NCBI GenBank assembly: GCA_947259365.1
Contig: CAMYMC010000010.1
Location: 1 to 33,891 of the forward strand
DNA from: an uncultured Acidimicrobiaceae bacterium
GTDB taxonomy: Bacteria; Actinomycetota; Acidimicrobiia; Spongiisociales; UBA5794
Direction of reading: 5' to 3'
DNA: 33,891 nucleotides
Part shown: piece after piece, positions 8,215 to 18,929 of the stretch
Layout: the number at the start of each line of letters is the position of its first letter
Position numbering within the stretch: the stretch's first letter is position 1
Notes under the pieces: model-generated
Databases searched by the model: none
Told to the model about the DNA's origin: nothing
Seen by the model: only the letters and a program-made list of their open reading frames with translations
Made by a program: the position numbers and the translations under genes

Positions 8215-10026
8215 TCAGCCCGTGAGGTACCACTCGGCGGCATTCCACGTGGCCCCGGGGCCGCTCACCGTCCTCCCGATCCCGGTCACGACCGCAGGAC
8301 GGTGCACGCTGAGCTCGATCCGCTGGTAGAGCGGGACCATGACGAGGTTGTCGGCGAGGAGCGACTCGGCTTCGGCGAGCAGCGGGACGATGGCAGCCGG
8401 GTCGAGCGTCTCGTTCATCGTGTCTCGCACCGCCGCAAACGCCGCGGTGGACTCGTCCTGGACGGAGGAGTCCTCGGTCCCCCAGCGGTAGTAGTTGAGA
8501 CCGAGCGGAGGTGAGCGCTCGGGGTCGAACACGTTGACGATGCTGAGCAGACCCAACGCTCCCGGGCCGCGGGCTACCCACGCCCACGCGGCGAGATCCC
8601 ACGAGCCCGTCCGCAGGGTCTCTTCGATGAACTCGGAGTCGTCTTCCAGGGTGACCTCGACGTCGATCCCGACCTCACCGAGCATCTCGCCGACCGCCGC
8701 GGCCAACGCCACCCGTGCCTCCTCGCCGGCGGTCGTCGTGAACGAGGCGACGATCTCGTCGACGCCGGCCTCGGCTTTGACCTTCTCGACCAGCTCTCGT
8801 GATCGGTCCGGATCGTAGTCGTACTGGGACCACGCTCCGGTCGACAGCTCCGGGGCAAACACGTCGACGAACGAGTCGATCGGCCGCAGCCTTCCCGGCG
8901 AGATCTCGTCGACCAGCCGGTCCCGGTCGAGGGCGTGGGCCACGGCGCGGCGGTAGTCGAGGAAGGGATTGAGCGAGGCGGTGTTCCGGTCGAGACGCCC
9001 GGGGCCGAACTGAAAGCCGATGTGCTCCCACCCGGGAGCCGCCACGGTCTCGACAACGCCTCCCGCCTCCTCGATCCGGGAGAGCTCGTCGGCAGTGCCC
9101 CGCGTCCCGACGAGGTCGATGACATCGACGTCCCCGCCGAGGAACAGGTCGATGAGCGACGAGCCGGGCGCCGGAACCCGCATCTCGACGCCATCGAGGA
9201 AGGGCAGTGGCTGACCCGTCTCCCCATCCGTCCTCCAGTAGTTGTCGTTCCTCGAAAAACGAAGCAGCCGCCCTGGGATCCACTCCTCGAACACGAACGG
9301 CCCCCCCGAGACCCACGTGGTCGTGTTCCAGTCGTCAGTGAACGACGTTCCCTCCACGTCGTGCTTGGGAAGGATCACATCGAAGAGGAGCTGGTACTGG
9401 ATCGTCGGGATCGCCAGGGTGTACTCGAACGTCTTGCCGTCTGCCGAGTACGAGATGATGTCCTCGTAGACGCTCGTGTCGACGTTGTTGGAGGGGTCGA
9501 GGATCGTCTCGAGGGTGAATTCGAGGTCGGAGCCGGTGATCGGCGTCCCGTCCGACCACACCGCCTCCTCCCGGATCACGTAGCGCACGGTGAGCGTTCC
9601 GTCGGCGCCGAGGGTTGCCCCGTCGTTCTCCATCGTGGGAAGCGTCTCGACGACGTCGGGCACCAGTTCGTTCGTCATCGCGTCGACCTTGGACACGCCC
9701 GCCCACCACAGCTGGCCGATGAGCTCGAGGACGAGTCCCCGTCTCGCGCCTCCGGGGATGAGTGGGTTCAGCGTCTCCGGCTCCTGTTCGATGCCGAACG
9801 CCACGACCCCGCCGCTCGGTTTCAGAGGATCGGCGGTCGTCGTTGTGACCACCGTCGTCGTCGGCGCCGCCAGCGTCGTGGTCGTGGACGAGGTGGTCGT
9901 GACCGTCGTCGCCGCGGTCGGCGCTGCCGTCTCGGGGCTGCTCGTGGACGTGCAGGCGGTTGCGAGGAGCGCCACGACGACGGCGGGGAACAGGCTGCGG
10001 TGCGCGGCGGAAGCTCGCGGCATCAC
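8215..10026 (-). CDS. Second peptide/solute-binding lipoprotein (SBP family 5)
   Basis: This 603-residue protein has a lipoprotein signal (SLFPAVVVALLATAC), a Thr-rich linker of about 40 residues, then a full SBP_bac_5 domain: QEPETLNPLI, LTVRYVIREEAVWSDGTPIT, SGGPFVFEEWIPGRLLRFSRN, DYRRAVAHALDRDRLV, and a C-terminal MVPLYQRIELSVHRPAVV. It is only distantly similar to the OppA encoded next, so it is not a recent duplicate. Starts GTG 10026 and ATG 10023 are adjacent codons, and neither has a good ribosome site. It follows secG by 42 bases and precedes the oppA leader. It probably offers a second ligand range to the same OppBCDF permease, but that is inference. Confidence 0.88.
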   Translation of the reverse strand: MMPRASAAHRSLFPAVVVALLATACTSTSSPETAAPTAATTVTTTSSTTTTLAAPTTTVVTTTTADPLKPSGGVVAFGIEQEPETLNPLIPGGARRGLVLELIGQLWWAGVSKVDAMTNELVPDVVETLPTMENDGATLGADGTLTVRYVIREEAVWSDGTPITGSDLEFTLETILDPSNNVDTSVYEDIISYSADGKTFEYTLAIPTIQYQLLFDVILPKHDVEGTSFTDDWNTTTWVSGGPFVFEEWIPGRLLRFSRNDNYWRTDGETGQPLPFLDGVEMRVPAPGSSLIDLFLGGDVDVIDLVGTRGTADELSRIEEAGGVVETVAAPGWEHIGFQFGPGRLDRNTASLNPFLDYRRAVAHALDRDRLVDEISPGRLRPIDSFVDVFAPELSTGAWSQYDYDPDRSRELVEKVKAEAGVDEIVASFTTTAGEEARVALAAAVGEMLGEVGIDVEVTLEDDSEFIEETLRTGSWDLAAWAWVARGPGALGLLSIVNVFDPERSPPLGLNYYRWGTEDSSVQDESTAAFAAVRDTMNETLDPAAIVPLLAEAESLLADNLVMVPLYQRIELSVHRPAVVTGIGRTVSGPGATWNAAEWYLTG

Positions 10027-10068
10027 GCTGGGCCGATCACGGGGTCGGGAAGCACCCCGGGTCCGCGA

Positions 10069-10299
10069 TCATCGCCAGAGCCACGTCAGCCACAGCGTCG
10101 TCAGGCCGAAGACGACGGACGTGATAACCGTGATCCGGTCGAGGTTCCGTTCCACGATCGTGGCGCCCGTCGGACCGGCACCACCGAACCCGCCACCGAA
10201 CATGTCGGACAGGCCTCCGCCCCGCCCGGCATGGAGCAGGATGAGGAAGATGAGGCCGAGCGACACGATCGCGTGGAATGCAGCAACGATTCCGGCTAT
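10069..10299 (-). CDS. secG: Protein translocase subunit SecG, apparently with an ATA start
   Basis: SecG is the small two-helix partner of the SecYEG export channel. The C-terminal part is unmistakable: LGLIFLILLHAGRGGGLSDM (end of helix 1 and the conserved loop), then FGGG, GATIVERNLDRIT, and a second helix ending WLTWLWR. The only standard start in frame is a GTG at 10266, which would cut helix 1 to about ten residues. The next 11 codons upstream encode the missing half (IAGIVAAFHAI), beginning with ATA at 10297-10299 preceded by GAAAGG at a 7-base distance. No ATG, GTG or TTG occurs in frame back to the stop at 10381-10383. I therefore place the start at ATA; a sequence error is the alternative. 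The product would be 76 residues. Confidence 0.8.
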   Translation of the reverse strand: MAGIVAAFHAIVSLGLIFLILLHAGRGGGLSDMFGGGFGGAGPTGATIVERNLDRITVITSVVFGLTTLWLTWLWR

Positions 10300-10377
10300 G
10301 ACGAACCCTTTCTCACATCGAGCCCACCATGTGGCGGGCCCGGCCGGGGAGTATGGGACCTCACCCGCGCGCCCGCA

Positions 10378-10383
10378 AGTCTA
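10378..10383 (-). promoter_or_regulatory. Possible -10 box upstream of secG
   Basis: TAGACT on the minus strand fits the TANNNT pattern and would give a leader of about 70 bases before the ATA start of secG. No clear -35 is visible. The rest of the gap 10300-10453 between gpmA and secG shows no tRNA and no gene. Confidence 0.28.
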
Positions 10384-10453
10384 GGGGTGCCGTGGCCGTT
10401 GAAGGAGCATCGCCACGTAGCCGGATCCCAGCGTGACGCCCGCCATTCCTCCG

Positions 10454-11203
10454 TCAACCTCCAGATGCCTGGGCGGCGACCGCGGCCGCCGCGGCCGCGA
10501 CCGCCTCCGCATCGCCGAGGTACTCCGAGGAGAGGGGGCGGAGGTCATCGTCCAGCGCGTAGACGAGCGGGACCCCAGTCGGGATGTTGAGGGCGGGGAT
10601 CTCCTCGTCTGAGACGCCGTCGAGGTGCTTGACGAGGGCCCGAAGGCTGTTGCCGTGGGCAGAGACGAGCACCCGCTTGCCATCGCGAATGTCGGGCACG
10701 ATCGCGTCGTACCAGTAGGGCAGCATCCGCTCGACGACGTCCTTCAGGCACTCCGCGGCCGGCAGCAGCTCGGGGGGCATCCACGAATACCGGGCATCGT
10801 GACGGGGATGGCGCTCGTCGTCGGGCTCGAGAGCTGGCGGGGGCACGTCGTAGCTGCGGCGCCACTCGTGGACCTGCTCTGCACCGTGGAGCTCTGCCGT
10901 CTCCTTCTTGTTGAGTCCCTGGAGCGCCCCATAATGACGTTCGTTGAGCCGCCAGTGCTTCCGCACCGGGATCCAGCCCGAGCCCATCTCGGCGAGGGTG
11001 AGGTCGAGCGTGTCGATCGCTCGCCGCAGCACCGACGTATGAGCAACGTCGAAGACGTACCCGCCGTCGCTGAGCAGGCTGCCGGCGGCCCTGGCCTCCT
11101 CGATCCCCTGCGGCGACAGGGCAACGTCGGTCCAGCCGGTGAAGAGGTTCTCCCTGTTCCAGACGCTCTCACCGTGACGGAGCAAGACCAGCGTCGTCGT
11201 CAT
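10454..11203 (-). CDS. gpmA: 2,3-bisphosphoglycerate-dependent phosphoglycerate mutase
   Basis: This 249-residue glycolytic enzyme interconverts 3- and 2-phosphoglycerate. The histidine-phosphatase fold is clear: [10 protein letters not shown] with the phosphorylated His10, then [34 protein letters not shown] with Glu88, and [10 protein letters not shown] with the second catalytic His183. The length matches the E. coli-type cofactor-dependent enzyme. The ATG at 11203 is chosen because the fold begins at once ([13 protein letters not shown]); the frame is open 30 codons further up but without family similarity. It lies downstream of tpiA, adding the next glycolytic step to the gap-pgk-tpiA group. 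The C terminus is an Ala-rich tail. Confidence 0.94.
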   Translation of the reverse strand: MTTTLVLLRHGESVWNRENLFTGWTDVALSPQGIEEARAAGSLLSDGGYVFDVAHTSVLRRAIDTLDLTLAEMGSGWIPVRKHWRLNERHYGALQGLNKKETAELHGAEQVHEWRRSYDVPPPALEPDDERHPRHDARYSWMPPELLPAAECLKDVVERMLPYWYDAIVPDIRDGKRVLVSAHGNSLRALVKHLDGVSDEEIPALNIPTGVPLVYALDDDLRPLSSEYLGDAEAVAAAAAAVAAQASGG

Positions 11204-11256
11204 GGCTCCAGTGTGCCACGTCAGACACGCCCCGGGGAAGCGACGGTGCCGCCGTA

Positions 11257-11646
11257 TCAGATCTTCGAGAGCTGGAACCGGCGGGGCTGCCACCTCGGGG
11301 TGCGGAGGCCGTGCCAGGCGTTGGCGGTGATCCGGGCCTCGCTCTCCTCACGCAGCGACAGCAGACCCTCGTGCATGGCACCGGCGCGGCGGATCGACGT
11401 CCCGAGGACGTCCCGAGCCGCCGCATCGGCCTCGTCGGCGCTCACGGCGTCGACGACGAGCTCGACCTCGAGCGTTGCGGTTGTGAGGTCGCCGGTCAGG
11501 TTCCACTCGACGATCTCGGGCCGTGCCTCGAGGTGCTCGCACACCGCGTCGACGTGCGCCCGCAGCTGATCGAGCTCACCCTCCCAGCCGATGCGCCGGA
11601 GCACCTTGAACTCCATCGCCACGTAGAACGACATCGTTCTATCCAT
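11257..11646 (-). CDS. Protein of unknown function between tpiA and gpmA
   Basis: This 129-residue soluble protein has no signal sequence or membrane helix. It begins [20 protein letters not shown], has an acidic middle rich in Glu/Asp/Val (strand-like [14 protein letters not shown]), then an Ala-rich helix and a basic C-terminal tail ([12 protein letters not shown]). The alternating strand and helix pattern recalls a small ferredoxin-like alpha-beta fold, but I recognise no family. GGGGGA upstream of the ATG at 11646 supports that start; Met5 is an alternative. Its position among glycolytic genes on the same strand suggests co-expression, not a known role. Codon use matches its neighbours, so it is likely a real gene. 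Confidence 0.66.
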   Translation of the reverse strand: MDRTMSFYVAMEFKVLRRIGWEGELDQLRAHVDAVCEHLEARPEIVEWNLTGDLTTATLEVELVVDAVSADEADAAARDVLGTSIRRAGAMHEGLLSLREESEARITANAWHGLRTPRWQPRRFQLSKI

Positions 11647-11692
11647 TTCCAGGTCCCCCTACCGTGGCTTCCTGGACCCGTGAACACTCTAT

Positions 11693-11739
11693 TCCGGCTC
11701 GGGGGCCGGAGGGAATGGTGCGACCGGCCCATTGTGGGC
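11693..11739 (-). terminator. Two small hairpins just after tpiA
   Basis: Immediately downstream of the tpiA stop (11748), stems 11727-11731/11735-11739 (5 bp) and 11693-11698/11705-11710 (6 bp) follow each other on the transcript. There is no T run. They may mark a partial end of the gap-pgk-tpiA message or an RNA-processing site. Confidence 0.33.
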
Positions 11740-11747
11740 TGGGCGGC

Positions 11748-12512
11748 TCACATCCAGTAGCGGACGACGGAGGCAAACGTGTCGGGGTCGAGCGACGCCC
11801 CCCCGACGAGCGCTCCATCGATGTCGGGTTTCGCCATGAACGAAGCGATGTTCCCCGGATTCACCGAACCGCCGTACAGGATGCGGATCGTGTTCGCCGC
11901 ATCACCCCAGTGCTCCCCGATCGTCGTTCGGATGAGGCTGATGACCTCGGCGGCGTCGTCGGGATCTGCCGTGCGACCCGTTCCGATCGCCCAGATCGGC
12001 TCGTAGGCAACCACGATCGAAGCGACGGGAGCGGCCGCCACGCCGGCGAGGCCGAGCCGAACCTGAGACGCGACCCGGTCCGCGGTGTGGCCCTCGTCAC
12101 GCTCTGCCTCTGTCTCGCCGACACAGAGGATCGGCGTCATGTCGTGAGCGATGACCGCCTTGACCTTGCGGTTCACGTCGCTGTCCTGCTCTCCGCAGAT
12201 CTGCCGACGCTCGGAATGCCCGACGATCACGTAGGACACCGAGAGCTTGGCGAGCATCCCTGGGGAGATCTCGCCGGTGTACGCACCCGATTCCTCGTAA
12301 TGGCAGTCCTGGGCACCGAGGATGAGCCGGAGGTGATCGGCCTCGATGACCGTCTGCGCCGAGCGCAGCGCCGTGAATGGCGGGCACACGACGACATCGA
12401 CACGGTCGTGGTCGGCGACGTCGAGGCGGTAACTGAGCTTCTGCACCATCTGGATCGCGTCGAGATGCGTTGCATTCATCTTCCAGTTGCCTGCGATCAG
12501 GTCCTTGCGCAT
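11748..12512 (-). CDS. tpiA: Triosephosphate isomerase
   Basis: This 254-residue TIM-barrel enzyme interconverts dihydroxyacetone phosphate and glyceraldehyde 3-phosphate. Catalytic residues are visible: Asn9 and Lys11 in AGNWKMN, His99 in IVGHSERR, and Glu171 in AYEPIWAIGTG with the flexible loop after it. The phosphate-binding ILYGGSVNPGN is near the C terminus. Length and motifs are complete. The ATG at 12512 lies 3 bases after the pgk stop, so translation is probably coupled to pgk. Confidence 0.96.
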   Translation of the reverse strand: MRKDLIAGNWKMNATHLDAIQMVQKLSYRLDVADHDRVDVVVCPPFTALRSAQTVIEADHLRLILGAQDCHYEESGAYTGEISPGMLAKLSVSYVIVGHSERRQICGEQDSDVNRKVKAVIAHDMTPILCVGETEAERDEGHTADRVASQVRLGLAGVAAAPVASIVVAYEPIWAIGTGRTADPDDAAEVISLIRTTIGEHWGDAANTIRILYGGSVNPGNIASFMAKPDIDGALVGGASLDPDTFASVVRYWM

Positions 12513-12515
12513 GGT

Positions 12516-13706
12516 CTATCTGCTTTCTCGCTCCGCCCATCTCACCAGCGCCGCCAGCCCGGGGAGCTCCTTGCCCTCGAGCAGCTCCAGGCCGGCCCCG
12601 CCGCCGCTCGACACGTGGTCGACGTCGCCGTCGACTCCCAGCATCCGCAGCGCCGCGACCGAGTCCCCGCCTCCGACGACGGTGTAGCCCCCGCAGCGGG
12701 CAACCGCCGAGGCGACTCCGGCCGTGCCATCGCGAAACGCCTCCCACTCGAACACGCCCATCGGCCCGTTCCAGAACACGCTTGCCGCCGACTCGATGAC
12801 GCTGCCGAACCGGGCCACGGTCTCGGGGCCGATGTCGAGGCCCATCATGCCGTCGGGGATAGCCCGAGCCGGCGCGACGCGGTGGGCAGCGTCGGAGGCA
12901 AAGCCGTCGGCGACCACGACATCGTCGGGGAGCACGATCCGGCCTCCGAGCTCGGAGCGGAGCAGCCGGGCGACCTCCGGGATCATCTCCTCCTCGACGA
13001 GGGAGGTTCCGACCTGGTAGCCGGCGCCGGCCAGCAACGTGAAGCACATGCCGCCGCCGAAGAGCATGAGATCCACGCGGCCGAGGAGGTGCTCGATCAC
13101 CCCGAGTTTGTCGGACACCTTGGCGCCGCCCAGCGCCACGACGTACGGCCGGTCGGCATCCTCGAGCAGGGAGCCGAACGCGGCCACCTCGGCCTCGAGA
13201 AGCCTGCCCGCCGCCGAAGGGAGGATGCGGGCGACGCCGACGGTCGAGGCGTGCCCCCGGTGCGCCGAGCCGAACGCATCGAGCACGAATGCGTCGGCCA
13301 ACGAAGCAAGAGCGGCGGCGAGCGCCGGATCGTTCGCCGTCTCACCCGGCTCGAAGCGCGTGTTCTCGAGGAGGACGACGGACTCGCCGGGGGCCTCCAC
13401 GGCGGCCCTCGCCGCCTCACCTGCGACCGTGTCCACCTTCTCGACGTCGAAACCACCCAGGGCGGCGAGACGGCGAGCTACGGGATCCATCGCGAACGCC
13501 CGATCGGGACCTGCGGGCCTGCCGAGATGGCTGCAGACGACGACCCGGGCCCCGGCAGCCCGGAGCTCCTCGATCGTCGGCAGGCTCGCCAGGATCCGGA
13601 AGTCGTCCGCGACCTCCCCGGCAACGAGCGGAACGTTGAGGTCGGCCCGCACGAGCACGGTCGTTCCGCCGACCTCGAAGCTGTCGAGGGTCGGGAGCCG
13701 GACCAC
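12516..13706 (-). CDS. pgk: Phosphoglycerate kinase
   Basis: This 396-residue enzyme makes ATP from 1,3-bisphosphoglycerate. N-domain substrate motifs: RADLNVPL, SHLGRPAG, LLENTRFEPGE. Between the domains: YVVALGGAKVSDKLGVIEHL. C-domain nucleotide site: FWNGPMGVFEWEAF, and GYTVVGGGDSVAAL followed by HVSSGGGAGLELLEG. The length is normal for bacterial Pgk. The start is GTG at 13706, placed directly after the gap stop with no gap (TGAGTG), so ribosomes finishing gap can re-initiate here. Confidence 0.96.
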   Translation of the reverse strand: MVRLPTLDSFEVGGTTVLVRADLNVPLVAGEVADDFRILASLPTIEELRAAGARVVVCSHLGRPAGPDRAFAMDPVARRLAALGGFDVEKVDTVAGEAARAAVEAPGESVVLLENTRFEPGETANDPALAAALASLADAFVLDAFGSAHRGHASTVGVARILPSAAGRLLEAEVAAFGSLLEDADRPYVVALGGAKVSDKLGVIEHLLGRVDLMLFGGGMCFTLLAGAGYQVGTSLVEEEMIPEVARLLRSELGGRIVLPDDVVVADGFASDAAHRVAPARAIPDGMMGLDIGPETVARFGSVIESAASVFWNGPMGVFEWEAFRDGTAGVASAVARCGGYTVVGGGDSVAALRMLGVDGDVDHVSSGGGAGLELLEGKELPGLAALVRWAERESR

Positions 13707-15711
<2,005 letters not shown>

Positions 15712-15715
<4 letters not shown>

Positions 15716-16584
15716 ACCCGGTCCCCGTCCCCGACATCCCGGTGACGCAGGTTCACGTCGACGTCGGTTGCTGCGAGCCGGCCGGCGATCTCCTCCGCGA
15801 TGACGACGCTCCGGTGGCGGCCTCCGGTGCATCCGACCCCGATCGTCAAATAGGCCTTTCCCTCCGCCTCGTACCTGGGAATGAGGAACGCGAGGAGACC
15901 GGCGACGCGCTCCATGAACTCGGCCGCTGCCGGCTCTGCCATGACATGGTCGCGGACGGCATCATCCCGGCCCGTCTGACTCCGAAGCTCGGGTATCCAG
16001 TGGGGATTGGCGAGAAAGCGGACGTCGAAGAGGAGGTCGATGACCCGCGGCACGCCGCGCTTGAATCCGAACGAGGTGACGTCGACCCGCATGCGACGCG
16101 ACGGGATGTCCGCGGCGAAGGCTTCCTCGAGACGGCCCCTCAGCTCGTGCACGTTGGTGCCCGTCGTGTCGACGATGACGTCGGCCTGACCCCTGATCTC
16201 CTCGAACGCCTCCCGCTCGGATGCGATCTTCTCCGCGAGGTTCCCCTCCCGGACCGGGTGGGTGCGCCGCGTCTCCTCGAAGCGGTCGATGAGCGTCTGG
16301 TCGTCGGCGTCGAGGAACAGGACCGTGGTGCGCACGCCGCGGCCGAGGAGGCCGATGACCGCCGTGTCGAGGTCGGCAGCGGTCAGGCCGCCGCGGGTGT
16401 CGACGACGACGGCGGTCTTCTGCGTCTGCCCCTCCGGCACGCCAATACGGTCCACGAGATCCACGATGAGGCCCGGGGGCAGGTTGTCGACGACGAAATA
16501 GCCGACATCCTCGAGCACGTTGGCCGCCGTCGACCGGCCCGCCCCCGACATGCCGGTGACGATGACGACTCGCGACTCAGCCAC
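15712..16584 (-). CDS. rapZ: RapZ/YvcJ-family nucleotide-binding adaptor protein
   Basis: This 290-residue P-loop protein has Walker A GMSGAGRST (residues 11-19) with Arg in place of the usual Lys, a change I believe is common among actinobacterial members. VGYFVVDNLPPGL and the C-terminal signature TIGVGCTGGRHRSVVIAEEI follow. In E. coli RapZ senses glucosamine-6-phosphate and guides decay of the GlmZ small RNA; in Gram-positives the role is less clear but linked to cell-wall precursor metabolism, as for YvcK. The GTG start at 16584 overlaps the alkyltransferase gene by 8 bases and the stop overlaps yvcK by 4. Confidence 0.93.
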
Positions 16585-17053
16585 GCTTCGATTCCAGTGC
16601 GAGCAGATAGCGCTTCATCTCGACCCCGCCGGCGTACCCGCGCAGGCTCCCGTCGGAACCGACGACCCGATGGCACGGTATCAGAGGAGCGACCGGGTTC
16701 CGTGCCATCGCCGCCCCCACGGCGCGGGCAGCCCCAGGGCGCCCGGCGCGGCCGGCCAGGTCCGAGTAAGAGACGGTGGCACCGGCCGCCACCTCCAAGA
16801 GCGCGGTGTAGATGCGTGCCTGCAGCGGCGTCGTCGTCGCCGTCGCCGCAATGGAGTCGATCCGGGGAAGGGGACCCCGACCGGCCCAGTACTCCTCGAG
16901 GCACCCGGCGAGCTCTGCAGCGGGTCCCCTCCGCACGTGCTGCCCGGGCGGAGACGCCGTCCCGGGAAGACCCGCCTGGACGAGGGCGTCGCCGGCGAAG
17001 CGAAGCCACCCGGTGCCGAGCGCCGTGTCGTAGGTCGCGACGCGGGCAGTCAT
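16577..17053 (-). CDS. ogt: Methylated-DNA-protein cysteine S-methyltransferase
   Basis: This 158-residue suicide DNA-repair enzyme takes alkyl groups from O6-alkylguanine onto its own Cys. The active motif IPCHRVV is present with acceptor Cys127. It is followed by GSDGSLRGYAGG and preceded by the helix-turn-helix region (TVSYSDLAGRAGRPGAARAVG) with the Arg finger and AMARNP. The N-terminal domain is short and lacks the metal-binding Cys of Ada, so it is an Ogt-type protein. The ATG at 17053 overlaps the uvrC stop by 4 bases, and the end overlaps rapZ by 8. An alkyl-repair gene in this slot is not part of the usual uvrC-rapZ-yvcK cluster. Confidence 0.93.
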   Translation of the reverse strand: MTARVATYDTALGTGWLRFAGDALVQAGLPGTASPPGQHVRRGPAAELAGCLEEYWAGRGPLPRIDSIAATATTTPLQARIYTALLEVAAGATVSYSDLAGRAGRPGAARAVGAAMARNPVAPLIPCHRVVGSDGSLRGYAGGVEMKRYLLALESKRG

Positions 17054-18876
17054 CGGTGCAGGGCCTCGTACAACTCGATCGCGACCGCATCGGGCACGAC
17101 CTCGGCCAGCTGGTCGATCTCCGCGGAGCGCATCCGCTTCAGCGAGCCGAACCTGCGGAGAAGTGCCTTCTTCCGCGTCGGCCCGACCCCCGGCACGGCG
17201 TCGAGCAGCGAGTCGACCATCCGCTTGCCCCGCAGGGTCCGGTGATACGCAACGGCGAAGCGGTGCGCCTCGTCGCGCACACGTTGGATGAGATACAGCG
17301 CAGGCTCGCCCCGGGGAATGACGAGCGGCTCGGAATGCCCGGGGCGATAGACCGCTTCGAGGCGCTTGGCGAGGCCCACTGCCGCGATGTCCAGACCGAG
17401 CTCGTCGAGCACGGCGACAGCGCGTCCGAGCTGACCCGCTCCGCCGTCGACGACGACGAGCGACGGCGGGTAGGCGAATCTGCCCCGTTCCTCCACGGGC
17501 AGATCGCGTTCGGCGAGGTAGGCGGTGAAGCGCCGCCGCAGGACCTCCTCCATCGCAGCGAAGTCGTCCTGGGCCTCCACCGTTTTGACCCGGAACCTGC
17601 GGTAGTCGGACTTCTTCGGCAGCCCATCCTCGAACACCACCATCGACCCGACCGTGTCCGTGCCCTGGATCGTTGAGATGTCATAGCACTCGATGCGGAG
17701 CGGAGCCCTCGCCAGGCCGAGCTGTAGCTGGAGGCTCCGCAGGTCGCGCGCCCGCGCGTTGTGGTCCGAGGCGCGCTTGAGGCGATGCCGGGAGAACTCC
17801 TCCATCGCGTTGGCCCGGGCGGTCTCCATGAGCCGGCGCTTCGCTCCCCGCAGCGGCACCCGCAGCGACACCTTGGTGCCCCTGCGGAGGGCGAGCCACT
17901 CGGTCCAGACATCGGGGTCCTCGGGCAGCTCCTGGACGAGCACCTCGCGCGGTGGTCGCTCGTCTCCGTAGAGCTGGCCGATCATGACGCCGACGAGCTG
18001 GGGAGTGGTGACGTCCTCGACCCGGTCGAGCACCGTCGTCTTGCGACCGGTGACCCGGCCGCGAGTGATGTTGAGCACCACGAGGACGACTTCGAGATCG
18101 TCCTCCTCGAACGCGATGAGGTCGAACGTGTCCCTTCGCTGGGTCACGAGCTCCTGGCGGGCGAGCGCCCGCTTCACTGCGGCCAGCTGGTCGCGAATCC
18201 GGGCCGCCCGCTCGTACTCCTGGGCAACCGCCGCCGCCTGCATCTCCTCCTCGAGGCGCCCGGTGATGTCCTCGCTGTCGCCGGCGAGGAACGCGGCGAG
18301 CCCGTCGACGTGGCGCTGGTAGGTCTCGGCGTCGACCTCGCCGACACACGGTCCCGCGCATCGCTCGATGTGGAACAGCAAACACGGTCGTCCCAACGCC
18401 TCGTGGGTCCGGAACTTGCTGTCCGTGCAGCTCCGGATCGGGAACGTCCGCAGCAGCAGATCCCGCGTCTGGCGGATCGCGTACGCGTGTGCATATGGAC
18501 CGAAGTACTGGACACCCTTGCGCCGTCTGCCGCGCATGACGGACACCCGCGGCCACTCCTGATGCCGAGTCAGGGCGAGATACGGGAAGCTCTTGTCGTC
18601 GCGGAGGCGGATGTTGAACCGGGGCCGGTGCACCTTGATGAGGGAGTACTCCAGCATGAGGGCCGCCACCTCGTTGTCGGTGACGATCCATTCGACCGAG
18701 TCGGCGTGTTCGACCATCGCTCGCGTCCGGACCTCGAGGTCGCGGGCGAAGTAGTTGGCGAGACGCTTGCGGACGCTCTTCGCCTTTCCCACGTAGAGCA
18801 CAGCGCCCGCCGGGTCACGGAAGAGATAGACACCGGGCGCATCGGGAACGGAGCCGGAGGGGGGCCGACGCAGCAT
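17050..18876 (-). CDS. uvrC: UvrABC excinuclease subunit C
   Basis: This 608-residue protein makes both incisions in nucleotide excision repair. Domains in order: GIY-YIG nuclease (GVYLFRDPAGAVLYVGKAKS, residues 14-33); a Cys-rich segment (CTDSK...GRPCLLFHIERCAGPC) of the type that holds an Fe-S cluster in studied UvrC; a UVR motif that binds UvrB (ITGRLEEEMQAAAVAQEYER); an RNase-H-like 3' nuclease (CYDIS, VVVDGGAGQLG and EAHRFA carry the catalytic Asp and His); and tandem helix-hairpin-helix (SLLDAVPGVGPTRKKALLRRFG). The length is normal. The ATG at 18876 has a TAACAT -10 box shortly upstream, so it probably begins a transcript that runs on into ogt, rapZ and glycolysis. Confidence 0.96.
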   Translation of the reverse strand: MLRRPPSGSVPDAPGVYLFRDPAGAVLYVGKAKSVRKRLANYFARDLEVRTRAMVEHADSVEWIVTDNEVAALMLEYSLIKVHRPRFNIRLRDDKSFPYLALTRHQEWPRVSVMRGRRRKGVQYFGPYAHAYAIRQTRDLLLRTFPIRSCTDSKFRTHEALGRPCLLFHIERCAGPCVGEVDAETYQRHVDGLAAFLAGDSEDITGRLEEEMQAAAVAQEYERAARIRDQLAAVKRALARQELVTQRRDTFDLIAFEEDDLEVVLVVLNITRGRVTGRKTTVLDRVEDVTTPQLVGVMIGQLYGDERPPREVLVQELPEDPDVWTEWLALRRGTKVSLRVPLRGAKRRLMETARANAMEEFSRHRLKRASDHNARARDLRSLQLQLGLARAPLRIECYDISTIQGTDTVGSMVVFEDGLPKKSDYRRFRVKTVEAQDDFAAMEEVLRRRFTAYLAERDLPVEERGRFAYPPSLVVVDGGAGQLGRAVAVLDELGLDIAAVGLAKRLEAVYRPGHSEPLVIPRGEPALYLIQRVRDEAHRFAVAYHRTLRGKRMVDSLLDAVPGVGPTRKKALLRRFGSLKRMRSAEIDQLAEVVPDAVAIELYEALHR

Positions 18877-18885
18877 GGCGCGTCG

Positions 18886-18891
18886 ATGTTA
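18886..18891 (-). promoter_or_regulatory. Possible -10 box of uvrC
   Basis: TAACAT on the minus strand ends 9 bases before the uvrC ATG, predicting a leader of only a few bases (nearly leaderless, common in Actinobacteria). No good -35 is visible. Confidence 0.4.
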
Positions 18892-18929
18892 CGCGACGCC
18901 CCCCGGTCCCCCGACGCTGGGGATGCAGA

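Noticed and set aside
10300..10453. A tRNA gene next to secG, as seen in some Actinobacteria
   Set aside because: No T-loop GTTCGA-type sequence or acceptor-stem pairing could be found in this gap.
15742..17676. A 644-codon plus-strand frame opposite rapZ, ogt and uvrC
   Set aside because: Same reason: it mirrors three confirmed genes and has no family motifs.
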